DNA from: Lacihabitans soyangensis
Lineage (GTDB): Bacteria > Bacteroidota > Bacteroidia > Cytophagales > Spirosomataceae
Assembly (NCBI RefSeq): GCF_024343775.1
Contig: NZ_RJUF01000035.1
Coordinates: 1-33,129 of the forward strand
Direction: 5' to 3'
Length of the DNA: 33,129 bases
Shown piece after piece: positions 17,331 to 26,135 of this stretch. A program made the position numbers and the translations under genes. The notes below the pieces were generated by a model. That model did not search any database. It had not been told where the DNA came from and saw nothing but the letters and a program-made list of their open reading frames with translations. Position 1 is the stretch's first letter; each line of letters opens with the position of its first letter.

Positions 17331-17971
17331 TCCTCGTCAGGCAAATCCATCTCTTTGCGGGCATTGAAATAACCCTTGATAACGGTAAAGGTGGTGATGG
17401 CCAGAAAGAATATTATAATGTAGTGAACATAGTCTATCAACCACGGATATTTGATACCTAAATAATACCCACTTCCAACCAAAGTAAATGCCCAAATAAA
17501 ACCTCCCAATACGTTGTAGATGGTAAAGCGGAGGAAATTCATGGTCACAAGTCCGGCTAATATTGGAGCGAAAGTTCTAACTATTGGCAAAAAACGAGCT
17601 ATAATCAGCGTACGGCTACCGTATTTCTCGAAATATTTGCGGGTTTTGGTGATGTATTTCTGTTTGAAAAATAAGGAATCTTTTCTGTTCTGAATTTTAT
17701 CCCCAAAAAACCTCCCAGATACATAACCTGTAAAAGAACCTGCTATGGCCGCAGCCATGATAGCAAAAAACAAGGTAAAAACTGAAACCTCTAACAAGCC
17801 AGTTGAAACAAAAACCCCCGATAAAAAGAGCAAGTAATCGCCAGGAAGAAAAAAGCCAAAGAAAAGTCCGTTTTCGATGTAGACAATAAGAATAATAGCC
17901 AATAAACCACCCGTCTGAATGATTTCTTCGGAGTTCATGATATAAGTAAAAAACGATACTATCTCATCCAC
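17327..17971 (-). CDS. DedA family membrane protein (VTT domain)
   Basis: A 214-residue inner-membrane protein of the DedA/VTT family. Family members are linked to undecaprenyl phosphate or phospholipid flipping and to membrane homeostasis. Marks: 'ENGLFFGFFLPGDYLLFLSGVF' near the N-terminus, 'GSFTGYVSGRFFGDKI' and 'KYGSRTLIIARFLPIVRTFAPILAGLVTMNFLRF', the conserved re-entrant loop region with its arginines. The start is GTG at 17971; an ATG at 17938 (MNSEEIIQTGG) is an alternative. The gene is convergent with lpxH and overlaps it by four bases at the ends (TTAA), so no terminator separates them. Confidence 0.9.
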   Translation of the reverse strand: MDEIVSFFTYIMNSEEIIQTGGLLAIILIVYIENGLFFGFFLPGDYLLFLSGVFVSTGLLEVSVFTLFFAIMAAAIAGSFTGYVSGRFFGDKIQNRKDSLFFKQKYITKTRKYFEKYGSRTLIIARFLPIVRTFAPILAGLVTMNFLRFTIYNVLGGFIWAFTLVGSGYYLGIKYPWLIDYVHYIIIFFLAITTFTVIKGYFNARKEMDLPDED

Positions 17972-18052
17972 TAGATTATGGGGGATTTTTTGTAAATATA
18001 ATTAGCCAGAAGTTAAAGCAGCAACTTTTCGGATAATTTTACTATAAAGTAT

Positions 18053-18565
18053 TCAAAAAATGTACAGACCGAGTTCGTTTTGATTACTCAAAATTACCTT
18101 AATGTGTTCAGAAAGAGTGGTAGAAAGGCTATAACCCACATAGTCTGCTGCTATAGGATATTTAGGATGATTACGGTCTACCAACACCGCCACCTGAAGT
18201 TTTTTGAGTGGAATGGAAAGAAACGGCCTAAGACAAAAAGCCAATGTTTTGCCGGTATTGAGTACGTCGTCGGTAATGATTACAATCTTGTTTTTGAAGG
18301 TATCTACGTCACTTTCTAGTTTTATGTCTGGCTGGCATTCAACGGTTTTATCAAAAACTATCTTAGCAATATGTATCTCTAACTGGCTGATTTCTTGAAG
18401 GTACTGCTGAAGCAATTGTGCAAAAACAAAACCTTCACCATCTATTCCGGCCAGTATGATTTCCTTTTCATCAAAATTATTTTCAAAAATCTCGTAGGCT
18501 ATTCTCTTCACTTTTTGCAATGTACGAGCCTTATCGAGGATTTGTGAATACTGTTCTACCACCAT
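18053..18565 (-). CDS. PyrR-like phosphoribosyltransferase
   Basis: A 170-residue type I phosphoribosyltransferase. It has 'IILAGIDGEGFVFAQLL', the PRPP-binding motif 'KIVIITDDVLNTGKTLAFCL' and the PyrR-like end 'LQVAVLVDRNHPKYPIAADYVGYSLSTTLSEHIKV'. PyrR proteins act as pyr-operon attenuators and weak uracil phosphoribosyltransferases, but no pyrimidine genes are near, so the substrate is open. The frame stays open upstream for 87 more codons across the divergent DUF4783 start. I start at the ATG 18563-18565 because that is where the PRT homology begins and a -7 box sits right before it. Confidence 0.85.
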   Translation of the reverse strand: MVVEQYSQILDKARTLQKVKRIAYEIFENNFDEKEIILAGIDGEGFVFAQLLQQYLQEISQLEIHIAKIVFDKTVECQPDIKLESDVDTFKNKIVIITDDVLNTGKTLAFCLRPFLSIPLKKLQVAVLVDRNHPKYPIAADYVGYSLSTTLSEHIKVILSNQNELGLYIF

Positions 18566-18567
18566 CT

Positions 18568-18575
18568 CAAATATA
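18568..18575 (-). promoter_or_regulatory. -7 element before the PyrR-like gene
   Basis: The minus strand reads TATATTTG, matching TAnnTTTG, ending three bases before the ATG. As for the batD-like gene, this predicts a leaderless or nearly leaderless transcript. An interrupted palindrome ATGCC-N6-GGCAT lies just upstream (18587-18602) and could be an operator for one of the two divergent genes. Confidence 0.4.
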
Positions 18576-18668
18576 GTTTTTATGTCATGCCGACATTGGC
18601 ATAGTTTCTGTAATTGTAATATTATACGTCTAGGAACAAATATAAAACAAAACATGCACATTAGGATT

Positions 18669-19091
18669 ATGAAGAATTTAATAGGATTAATTTTTATAGC
18701 TTTTTTATCCGGCTTTACAATGAAGAGCTCAGAACCGAAAAAACTGGGCTTGAACGAAATTTCTAAAGTGATCAGCCAATCGTTTAAGGGCGGAAACTCT
18801 GACTTGCTCAGCTCGTGCCTCGACAAAGAAATTGAACTAATAATTGACGGGGATAAAATAGAGTTTCAGAACCTTCCGGCTGCACAAGCAAAGCCGATTT
18901 TGAACTCATTTTTCAAGAAAAACCCGCCGCTCTCGTTTAGTTATGTATATCAGGGAGCGAATAGTTCAGCCTTGAAATATTGCATTGGTAACTACAGAAG
19001 CAAGAATTCGGATTACTTGGTATATATGCTTATCAAGAAAGATAAAAACGATAGGTTTTTGGTCAATACGCTTCAACTTAAAAAGGATTGA
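18669..19091 (+). CDS. DUF4783-type exported protein
   Basis: A 140-residue exported protein. It starts with a signal peptide (NLIGLIFIAFLSGFTM) and continues 'LNEISKVISQSFKGGNSDLLSSCLDKEIELII' and 'AQAKPILNSFFKKNPPLSFSYVYQGA...LKYCIGNYRSKNSDYLVYMLI'. This is the pattern of DUF4783, a small family of the Bacteroidota with an NTF2-like (SnoaL-type) look. The role is unknown. I chose the ATG at 18669 as it begins the signal peptide; an in-frame ATG at 18582 lies inside the intergenic control region. It is divergent from the PyrR-like gene and ends in a terminator. Confidence 0.8.
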   Translation: MKNLIGLIFIAFLSGFTMKSSEPKKLGLNEISKVISQSFKGGNSDLLSSCLDKEIELIIDGDKIEFQNLPAAQAKPILNSFFKKNPPLSFSYVYQGANSSALKYCIGNYRSKNSDYLVYMLIKKDKNDRFLVNTLQLKKD

Positions 19092-19127
19092 TAATTTGAG
19101 AAGACTTTACAAAAACAAATATATTTG

Positions 19128-19160
19128 AAAGGTTCGGATGGCATCCGAGCCTTTTTTTTT
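19128..19160 (+). terminator. Rho-independent terminator after the DUF4783 gene
   Basis: GGTTCGGATG pairs with CATCCGAGCC (one G-T wobble) and is followed by a run of nine T. It lies about 40 bases after the stop codon. Confidence 0.85.
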
Positions 19161-19167
19161 ATTTTTG
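19160..19167 (+). promoter_or_regulatory. -7 element for the YcxB-like gene
   Basis: TATTTTTG directly after the preceding terminator, 22 bases before the ATG at 19190. It matches TAnnTTTG; the -33 position reads TTC rather than TTG. Confidence 0.45.
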
Positions 19168-19189
19168 CAGAAAATAACAAAACGCTTAG

Positions 19190-19684
19190 ATGATTGTCAA
19201 AACTAAAAAATTCGCTCTAAACAAAAAACTATATATAAAGAAAGCCTTTGCTAACCAAATGAAAACCAGTTGGAAGTGGTTATTGATACCTGCAGCTGTA
19301 GCGATTTTAGGATTAGCCTTACATTTTACAGGTGTTTACAAAAACTGGTGGATACTTATAACTGCGATTATCGGGGGCGGGCTTTATGTACTTTTCTGGT
19401 ACATTCAGTTCTATGCAGCCACCGAAATGGATCAAAACAAGCAGATGTTTGAGAAGTTTGCCTACGAAATAGACAGCCGTCAGATAATGGTAAAAATAAA
19501 TGCAAAAGAAGGTGGTATAGTAAAGTGGGAGTCGATAGTGTCAGCTGAAAAAGACAATTCGGGATATTTTTTACACATCGGTAGAGGCCAATTTTTACAC
19601 TTTGGCTATGATGTTTTCAATGCTGAGCACGACCAGAAATTGTTTGAATCGATATTGAAACGAAAAAACCTTTTGGAAGCTTAA
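19190..19684 (+). CDS. YcxB-like two-helix membrane protein
   Basis: A 164-residue protein. A basic N-terminus (KTKKFALNKKLYIKKAF) leads into two membrane helices (WLLIPAAVAILGLALHFTGV and WWILITAIIGGGLYVLFWYI). A soluble C-terminal half follows with the YcxB-like pattern 'FAYEIDSRQIMVKINAKEGGIVKWESIVSAEKDNSGYFLHIGRGQFLHFGYDVF'. Family function is unknown. It sits between two terminators and is therefore a single-gene unit. Confidence 0.7.
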   Translation: MIVKTKKFALNKKLYIKKAFANQMKTSWKWLLIPAAVAILGLALHFTGVYKNWWILITAIIGGGLYVLFWYIQFYAATEMDQNKQMFEKFAYEIDSRQIMVKINAKEGGIVKWESIVSAEKDNSGYFLHIGRGQFLHFGYDVFNAEHDQKLFESILKRKNLLEA

Positions 19685-19709
19685 AAGGTAAATCTTAGAC
19701 AGAATTCAT

Positions 19710-19742
19710 AAAAAAAAGCATTAGTGATAATGCTTTTTTTTT
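19710..19742. terminator. Bidirectional terminator
   Basis: AAAAAAAGCATTA and TAATGCTTTTTTT pair around a GTGA loop. It serves the YcxB-like gene (plus) and the small convergent gene (minus). Confidence 0.85.
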
Positions 19743-19744
19743 AT

Positions 19745-19951
19745 TCAGAGATCAATTAAATAATCTATCATGGCCATGTCGATGGCGTGTTCGGCGGAGA
19801 CACCCTCCATCAAATAATAAAGACAGGATTTCACAAATCCGAGTTCCTCTTCATTGCAAAAAACGTCTTTGCTCATTTCCAATATTTTACTTACATCTTC
19901 GGCTGGAATAAATACCTTAGGTTGCTGCATCAAAATTATTAGTTTTTTCAT
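19745..19951 (-). CDS. Small unrecognised acidic protein
   Basis: I do not recognise this protein of 68 residues (61 if it starts at the second ATG, 19930). It is acidic and helical: 'AEDVSKILEMSKDVFCNEEELGFVKSCLYYLMEGVSAEHAIDMAMIDYLIDL'. No signal peptide and no membrane helix in the shorter form; two Cys. The shorter form may be right, because the bases before its ATG read TAATTTTG, a -7-like motif. The gene is closed by a shared terminator, which supports its being real. Confidence 0.55.
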   Translation of the reverse strand: MKKLIILMQQPKVFIPAEDVSKILEMSKDVFCNEEELGFVKSCLYYLMEGVSAEHAIDMAMIDYLIDL

Positions 19952-20592
19952 ATAAGCCGCAAAAGAAATGCCAATGAGCCTGCTTACCAGAAAACTTTTT
20001 TAAACGTATCTTTCTAACATTTATTTTTTCACGAAACTCACACAAGACCCTGAATATGAACTAATTGCATCTTTCAGGATTTTAAAGTTTTAATTTCTGA
20101 AAATATAATACAATTCTTGAACATAGACTTGGCATGGAAATTTATCCAAAATTGAAAAAAAAATTTGATAAAAAAAGATTTAATGAAGCTATTTTTTAGA
20201 AGCTAAATAAAAGGCCATCAGAATTCTTGATGGTAAAACTCTTGTTTTTTTTTGACACCCTTTAATAAGTTTTAAAATTCTGTGAGAACAACTATGTCTT
20301 TAACCTCAAATTCATCAAATTCTAAATTTAACCTTTTCCAAATAAGAATCCTTAACTTCAGTCATTGACATTAAATGGTGAAGCAATTATGTCATTATTC
20401 GACTAAATACCGAACAGAAAATCGATTTAAAGAGAAATTGGCTTGAACAGAAATATTTATCCCTCTTTTTTCAACCCTTTTCCGTCCAATAATGAATAAA
20501 CACTTCGATAATCACTTTTTTTGCAAAACTTTGATCTTCTCTGTTTCCTTCAATGAGGAAATATTGCACATTTTTTTTAAAGGAGGAAACTA
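19952..20592. other. Long AT-rich intergenic region without a recognisable gene
   Basis: No open frame of useful length on either strand. There is a short inverted repeat CCATCA-GAATTCT-TGATGG at 20215-20233 followed at some distance by a T run, and several A/T runs. I see no tRNA, riboswitch or repeat family. Confidence 0.5.
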
Positions 20593-20622
20593 AAAAAAGG
20601 CCGCTTGAGTAGGCGACCTTTT
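20593..20622 (-). terminator. Terminator of the large repeat protein gene
   Basis: On the minus strand AAAGGTCGCC and GCGGCCTTT pair (one wobble), followed by TTTT. It lies about 22 bases after the stop codon. Confidence 0.8.
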
Positions 20623-20643
20623 GATTTTAAACCGGTATATAGA

Positions 20644-23600
20644 TTATCTCGTTTTTCTGACAGAGATTGGAAGACAAATCCTTGGAGGACAAGGGCAATT
20701 TTCTTGTACTATTATTGGACAACAGCTTCCGTTTGGACAAGCTCCACCATTAACGATTACTGTATATAAACCACTTGTGGCCGCTGTGTAAGTAGCCGAG
20801 TTGGCACCTGAAATTAGAGCACCGTTCCTATACCATTGATAGCTTGTATAACCCAATAAAGTTGAAAGCTGAGCCGTTTCACCTGCTGTTGGGCAAATGT
20901 TCATAGGCACACTCACGCAAGCTCGTGCGATGTCGTCTTCTGTAGTAACTCTATCACCGGGATTCGAGTCTATGTCAGTTCTGGTCAATGAATTTACCCA
21001 TGACTCCACACATGACAAACCACCCATATTTGTTAAAACTCTCAACTGGAACGTCAAGGTAGCAGTATCTCCTGCCGCTAGACTTATTCCTGACCAACGC
21101 GATGTACCAATATTGAAGCTACCCTCGCTTGCAATCTGTGAAACCAATTCGAAGTTTGAACTTAAGCTATCTCCAACAACCACGTCCACTGTTCCATTTG
21201 ATAAAGTATCTTCTCTAAAGACTTTTACTTGATAAGTGATGATATCGCCTATGGCTCTTTCACAGTTTCCAAGAATTGTCCCTGTTAGTTTCACATCAAC
21301 GTCTGTAGATGCGGTCAAACTCAAACGAGTTGCGTTGCTGCCACCTGGCATTCCCGGGTCACCATTGTCTGAAGTATCTCTTACAGAAATTCCATTAGAA
21401 GACAAACCATTTACTGTTGCGGAGTTTATGACCTCTCCAGCGGTTATGTCTGCTGGTGTTAAATAATACATTCTCAATGCAACCCCAATACCACCTGGAG
21501 CTAGACCAGAAGGCGTAACAGGAATGGGATTAGGTGAGATTTTGGTATCGGTAATTGTAATTCCGGTTATTGGTACATTACCTGTATTGAGGATTGTAAA
21601 ATCGTACCTTATAGAATCCCCAACAGTTCCGTCTCCCATTAATGTAGCTACTTTAATAAGTTCTAAGGCAGGATTAAATTGGTATTGTATAGTCACCCTA
21701 GCTGTATCAGACAATCCTGTCAGTTTTTCTACCAGCCTATAAACTATCGGAGTAGGGTTTCTGTAATTACCTATTACTGGTGTAAATGTTAGAACTCCAT
21801 TTGTAGAATTGTAGTTATAAATACCTTCACCAACCACCAAAAGCGTAGTTTGGATTCCGGCAACCGTAGGCTCAAGATCCACATTTACTGTTGTGGGAGT
21901 TGCTTGAGTCATATCAGATAGAAAATCGTTTGACAATAAACTTATTGCGGTTGGCACTTGAGGCTCATTTGTTAAATCAAAATTACTGTTAGCAATTGGA
22001 GCTACCTCGATATATTCTACATGAATCACGGCCATATCCGACAAAGCTGTTGCTATTTCCGTGATGTTATATTTGATATCCGTTGGGTCTGTCGTAAAAC
22101 CTGACTGAGGATTGAATGTTACCTGACCGGTGGCGTTGTTATAAGACCAAACACCTTGGCCAACTACTGAAAATGTCGTTTGAATACCAGATTGCGTACT
22201 ATCTAAGTCAACCAAAACTTCGCTCGGAGTTGGAATACCTCCATTATTCAAAGTATCGTTTAAAATGATATTAAGAACCGCGTTTATACCGGGCACATTA
22301 CTAATACTACTGTTATTAATGGCTTTTATAGGTACTGGAGGAATATATTGAACCGTTACAGTTGCGTTCCTAGACTGCCCAGAGGCCACCTCTGTCAATT
22401 CATACACAATTGGTGTAGGGTTACCCGTAAATCCATTTTCAGGATTAAACACCAGTTGACCGTTCGCGGGATTGTAAGTCCAAACTCCTTGTCCTGAAAC
22501 ATTCAAAGTGGTTTCGACACCCGGAGTTACTGGATTTAGGTCAACAATAACCTCTGCAGGAGTTGCAGGGCTACCATCTGCCAAGGTATCGTTCTGAATA
22601 ATATTTATTACGGCATTGACACCTGGAACATTATTGCTGCTTTGGTCATTTACTGGTTCCAATGGTATGATGTACGTTATGGTAATTCTTGCGGTATCTT
22701 TCAATCCAGTTGCAACTTCTGTCAAAACATAATTTATCGGAGTTGGATTAACCAATAACCCAACCACTGGTACAAACGTCACCAAGCCATTCACTGTATT
22801 GTAAGTGTAAGTACCTTGTCCAGGAACAGTTACTGAGTTATCAATAGCTGGAGTGGAAGGAATTAAGTCTACTGTAACTGTAGAAACAGTAGCTGAACTT
22901 CCGTTTGATATATCATCATTGAAAAGGATATTTACCTCAGCATTGGTATTGTAATCATTGTCCAAATCGCTGTCGTTAACTGCCAAAGGTGGAAAATCAG
23001 AATATTCTACAACTACACGTGCTGTATCATTAAGACCCGTTAATGCTTCTGTCAAAATATAATTTATCGAGGTCGGATTACTTATAAAACCTCCTTGAGG
23101 GGCAAAAGAAAGAACACCTGTATTAGAATTATAAGTCCAGGTACCTTCAGCAGACACCACCAATGTTTGTTGATCTCCTGCTATTGTTGGATCTAAGTCC
23201 ACTGTAACATCTGAAGGAATCGCTGGCGTTCCACTCGACAATGTATCGTTAGCGACAATATTCAAATTTACGATTGTTCCGGGCAAATTTGCTAGTCTCG
23301 TATCGTTAACCGCTACTATTGGCATCAAATAAGTCATCGTAATCGTGGCTATGTCTGTAAACCCAGTTGAATTTTCAATCAACTTATAGTTGATTGATGT
23401 AGGATTACCTAAGAAATTATCATCCGGATTGAATGATACAATTCCGTTTGCAGGGTTATAAGTATAAACTCCTTCACCTGATACATTCAACGTATAATCT
23501 ACCGCTGGTGTCAATGGAGTAAGGTCAATATGTGCAGTGTTGAACGTTGCAATTGCCCCTGTGCTCAATGTATCGTTTATCAAAGCATTTACCACACCTA

Positions 23601-24357
23601 TTATTCCTGGCAAATTATTTAAATCTTCGTCATTCACAGCATAAGGAAATCCGACATAAGTAATTATCACACTCGCAGTATCTTTTAGGCCAGAATTATT
23701 GTCTACCAAAACATAGCTAATTGGCGAAGGATTACTTGTGATTCCAACTGTTGCGGTGAAAGTTAATTCCCCGGAAGTGGTATTGAAATTATATACCCCT
23801 TCACCTACTACATTTAAACTACTTTCAATCGCTGGTGTCGAAGGGTTCAAATCAACTGTGGCGGTTGAAACTGTAGCTAAATTACCATTCGATAAAGTAT
23901 CGTTAGCTAGAATAAATACCGAACCATTTGAGCCAATGGAATTTGAAATATCTTCATCGTCAATTGCATGAGGAGAAATTCCATTGATAGGTATACTTGC
24001 TTTAGCTGGGCTTGATTCAAAAGCTCCTGAATTATCCTTAGCTCTGAATGTACATGAGCCAGTTCCTATTAGTAGACCACTTAAATCAAAGGTCAAAGCT
24101 GCAAATTGTGACCGGGTCAATACCTGTCGTACTTCTGTTCTGGGGATGCCCAATACTAAAGAGGTTGGACGGCTTAAATTGATATGATTTACTCCTATTC
24201 CGTATGTATCTGCTACTGATAATAAGCTCGTTCTATTCGGTGAAGCTTTTTTTGTTCCTTCCGCAAAACTGTTGAACGAGAAACATGTCACTAACAGGAA
24301 AATGAATGTTATAAAATTTCCTTTTAATATCTGAGAATTAAGGATATTTGGGTTCAT
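20644..24357 (-). CDS. Large secreted repeat protein (CshA/Ig-like repeats, DUF11-like domains)
   Basis: A 1237-residue protein. Residues 1-32 form a long signal peptide (FITFIFLLVTCFSFNSFA). Residues 33-130 are a unique domain. From about 131 to 900 there are seven tandem repeats of about 110 residues: each starts 'AVNDxxLxN...NDTLSxG', continues 'VDLxPxTPxxxxTLxVxGxGxYxYN' and ends 'GxVxFxPxxGFxxNPTxIxYxLTExxTGLxDTAxxxxxY', like CshA-type fibril repeats. Next are two DUF11-like beta domains (ELIKVATLMGDGTVGDSIRY... and ...AIGDIITYQVKVFREDTLS) at about 900-1150. Then an Ig-like 'SYQWYRNGALISGANSATYT' and a short tail rich in Cys and Pro (NCPCPPRICLPISVRKTR). It is probably a surface fibril or adhesin. 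No standard type IX C-terminal domain is seen. Single gene. Confidence 0.85.
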   Translation of the reverse strand: MNPNILNSQILKGNFITFIFLLVTCFSFNSFAEGTKKASPNRTSLLSVADTYGIGVNHINLSRPTSLVLGIPRTEVRQVLTRSQFAALTFDLSGLLIGTGSCTFRAKDNSGAFESSPAKASIPINGISPHAIDDEDISNSIGSNGSVFILANDTLSNGNLATVSTATVDLNPSTPAIESSLNVVGEGVYNFNTTSGELTFTATVGITSNPSPISYVLVDNNSGLKDTASVIITYVGFPYAVNDEDLNNLPGIIGVVNALINDTLSTGAIATFNTAHIDLTPLTPAVDYTLNVSGEGVYTYNPANGIVSFNPDDNFLGNPTSINYKLIENSTGFTDIATITMTYLMPIVAVNDTRLANLPGTIVNLNIVANDTLSSGTPAIPSDVTVDLDPTIAGDQQTLVVSAEGTWTYNSNTGVLSFAPQGGFISNPTSINYILTEALTGLNDTARVVVEYSDFPPLAVNDSDLDNDYNTNAEVNILFNDDISNGSSATVSTVTVDLIPSTPAIDNSVTVPGQGTYTYNTVNGLVTFVPVVGLLVNPTPINYVLTEVATGLKDTARITITYIIPLEPVNDQSSNNVPGVNAVINIIQNDTLADGSPATPAEVIVDLNPVTPGVETTLNVSGQGVWTYNPANGQLVFNPENGFTGNPTPIVYELTEVASGQSRNATVTVQYIPPVPIKAINNSSISNVPGINAVLNIILNDTLNNGGIPTPSEVLVDLDSTQSGIQTTFSVVGQGVWSYNNATGQVTFNPQSGFTTDPTDIKYNITEIATALSDMAVIHVEYIEVAPIANSNFDLTNEPQVPTAISLLSNDFLSDMTQATPTTVNVDLEPTVAGIQTTLLVVGEGIYNYNSTNGVLTFTPVIGNYRNPTPIVYRLVEKLTGLSDTARVTIQYQFNPALELIKVATLMGDGTVGDSIRYDFTILNTGNVPITGITITDTKISPNPIPVTPSGLAPGGIGVALRMYYLTPADITAGEVINSATVNGLSSNGISVRDTSDNGDPGMPGGSNATRLSLTASTDVDVKLTGTILGNCERAIGDIITYQVKVFREDTLSNGTVDVVVGDSLSSNFELVSQIASEGSFNIGTSRWSGISLAAGDTATLTFQLRVLTNMGGLSCVESWVNSLTRTDIDSNPGDRVTTEDDIARACVSVPMNICPTAGETAQLSTLLGYTSYQWYRNGALISGANSATYTAATSGLYTVIVNGGACPNGSCCPIIVQENCPCPPRICLPISVRKTR
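21655..23967 (-). repeat. Seven tandem coding repeats of about 330 bp
   Basis: The stretch encodes residues 131-900 of the large secreted protein as seven units of about 110 codons. They are clearly related at protein level (NDTLS, GEGVYTYN, NPTPINY, TGLKDTA words) but diverged in DNA. The array is therefore old rather than a recent expansion. Unit boundaries are approximate. Confidence 0.75.
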
Positions 24358-24626
24358 AATTGGAAATTTTGGCGGACTTCTCAGGTTCTAGTTTCTATTT
24401 ATTAGGAGCAAAACAAGAAAAAATCCAATCTTTTGATTGAAAAAAATTATCAAAATGTTAAGTTTTCAAAAAATGTGCCAAAACTCCCTTTAAAAAATAA
24501 TCTAGATTTCCAGAATTAAACAACTCGCCACAAAACACTTATTCACAATACTTTAAACCTAAGACTCCACCAAAAAATATCTTCGAATTTTTAACTTGAG
24601 TAGATAACTTTGCTACCGAAGGACAC
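24358..24626. other. Intergenic region upstream of the repeat protein gene
   Basis: AT-rich and without a gene on either strand. It must hold the promoter of the large repeat protein, but I found no clear TAnnTTTG with a TTG at proper spacing. Confidence 0.4.
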
Positions 24627-24659
24627 AAAAAAAGCCTTTCCCTTGTTATGGAAAAAGCT
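24627..24659 (-). terminator. Terminator of the ABC1-kinase gene
   Basis: On the minus strand AGCTTTTTCC and GGAAAGGCT pair with small mismatches, followed by seven T. It is 28 bases after the stop codon. Confidence 0.75.
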
Positions 24660-24686
24660 CGAAAAATTCCTATTACAAAACAAATA

Positions 24687-26006
24687 TTACACCGAAGGCT
24701 CGTAGCTCACAATTGGCAGTTCCACGTTGATTTTCGCCTTCAAATCGTTCAGTAAAGTATATAGACCGAAGAAAGTACGATTGACATACAAGCCATGTTG
24801 CGACCCACGTGCGGCATTAGCGTTTTTCAGTTCTTTTATAGATGCCACATACTCAAAATAACCGTAAACCTCTGCCACATAAGCATCGTCACCGAAGTCG
24901 AAAGTTGAGTGTGTAAACGGTCGACCAAGTATTTCAATCATTTTGTAGAACAAATCGAAGAAAAAGCCTTGAAGATGCTCCGAATCCTCTTCCAAGATAA
25001 ACTCTAGTTCCTTGAATATAGCCATCATCTTGTCTGTTTTATCCAGAATGTTTGGATTAATCAAGGCAAAATAACTACCGTAGAAATCCTCAGGAATGAC
25101 CTTGATACAACCAAAATCCAAAATACCCAGTTTGCCATCTTGCGTAAACAAAAAATTACCTGGATGAGGGTCCGCATGCACCGCTTTGAGCGTGTGCATC
25201 TGAAAATGATAAAAATCCCAAAGAGCCTGACCAATCTGATTTCTAACCTCTTGCGAAGGATTAGTGGCCAAGAATTCCTTCAAATGCAATCCTTCTAGCC
25301 AGTCCATCGTAATGATCTTTTCAGAAGAATATTCAGGATAGTAGTTCGGAAAAAACACATTTTCCAAGCCTTCACATAGATGGGTTACCTCTATTGACCT
25401 TCTCAATTCGAGCTGATAATCAGCCTCTTCCAGTAGTTTAGTCTCTACCTCCACAAAGTAACGGTCGATTTCTGCATCGTTAAGGTTAAGCAACTGCACT
25501 GCCAGTGGACGAGCCATTTTGAGATCAGAACTTATACTCGAAGCCACGCCCGGGTATTGAATTTTGACAGCCAGTTTCTTACCATCTTTGGTTGCTTTAT
25601 GTACCTGACCTATACTAGCAGCATTGGAGGCTTCGAGGTTAAAACTATCAAAAATATCGAATGGCGATTTGCCAATACTTCCCTTAAAAGTTTTGATTAC
25701 CAATGGCCCAGACAAAGGCGGTGCCGAATATTGCGACATCGCAAACTTATCAGAATAAGCTTTTGGCAAAAGACTTTTGTCCATACTCATCATTTGGGCC
25801 ATTTTGAGAGCCGAGCCCTTCAGATTACTCAAGGCCTCGTACACATCCTCGGCGTTGTCGGAATGTAACTGATCCTTTGTTAGGCTCGGATCCATGAGTT
25901 TTTTGCCATAATGCTTGATATAATTGCCCCCCACTTTGGCCGTGGCTTTAACAAATTGTGTCGCTCTGGCTACTTTTGATGTAGGTATACTTTCTTGATT
26001 TTTCAT
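24687..26006 (-). CDS. ABC1/UbiB (AarF) family atypical kinase
   Basis: A 439-residue protein of the ABC1/ADCK/UbiB group, which supports ubiquinone and other lipid pathways. Visible marks: 'NLKGSALKMAQMMSMD' in place of the KxGQ motif (here KMAQ), 'EASNAASIGQVHKATKDGKKLAVKIQYPG' (Ala-rich loop and catalytic-type Lys), 'KLLEEADYQLELR', 'HADPHPGNFLFTQDGKLGILDFGCIK' (HADPHPGN and DFG). I chose the ATG at 26006; the upstream TTG at 26033 adds nine unlikely residues. It follows a TetR-type gene by 129 bases on the same strand. The substrate is unknown; the nearby MpaB-type oxygenase is a possible partner. Confidence 0.9.
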   Translation of the reverse strand: MKNQESIPTSKVARATQFVKATAKVGGNYIKHYGKKLMDPSLTKDQLHSDNAEDVYEALSNLKGSALKMAQMMSMDKSLLPKAYSDKFAMSQYSAPPLSGPLVIKTFKGSIGKSPFDIFDSFNLEASNAASIGQVHKATKDGKKLAVKIQYPGVASSISSDLKMARPLAVQLLNLNDAEIDRYFVEVETKLLEEADYQLELRRSIEVTHLCEGLENVFFPNYYPEYSSEKIITMDWLEGLHLKEFLATNPSQEVRNQIGQALWDFYHFQMHTLKAVHADPHPGNFLFTQDGKLGILDFGCIKVIPEDFYGSYFALINPNILDKTDKMMAIFKELEFILEEDSEHLQGFFFDLFYKMIEILGRPFTHSTFDFGDDAYVAEVYGYFEYVASIKELKNANAARGSQHGLYVNRTFFGLYTLLNDLKAKINVELPIVSYEPSV

Positions 26007-26135
26007 ACTATTTATTTTACCGCTAGTTGGCAAAGTCGAAAAAAATTTTTAAGTCTTTTACCACAGAAATACGGTTTAGAATCTTCTATTTTTTCAATAA
26101 ACCAGTTAAACAAGCTTTGCTGTTACTGGCGACAC

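Noticed and set aside
18566-18826. N-terminal extension of the PyrR-like frame by 87 codons
   Set aside because: It crosses the divergent DUF4783 start, has no homology pattern, and a -7 motif lies just before the internal ATG.
19952-20592. tRNA or small RNA gene in the long gap
   Set aside because: No cloverleaf, CCA end or stable GC stem was found by eye; only a weak 6-bp inverted repeat.
21655-23967. Regular repeats that might be a CRISPR array
   Set aside because: The units are about 330 bp, in frame and diverged; they encode protein repeats, with no short identical repeats and spacers.
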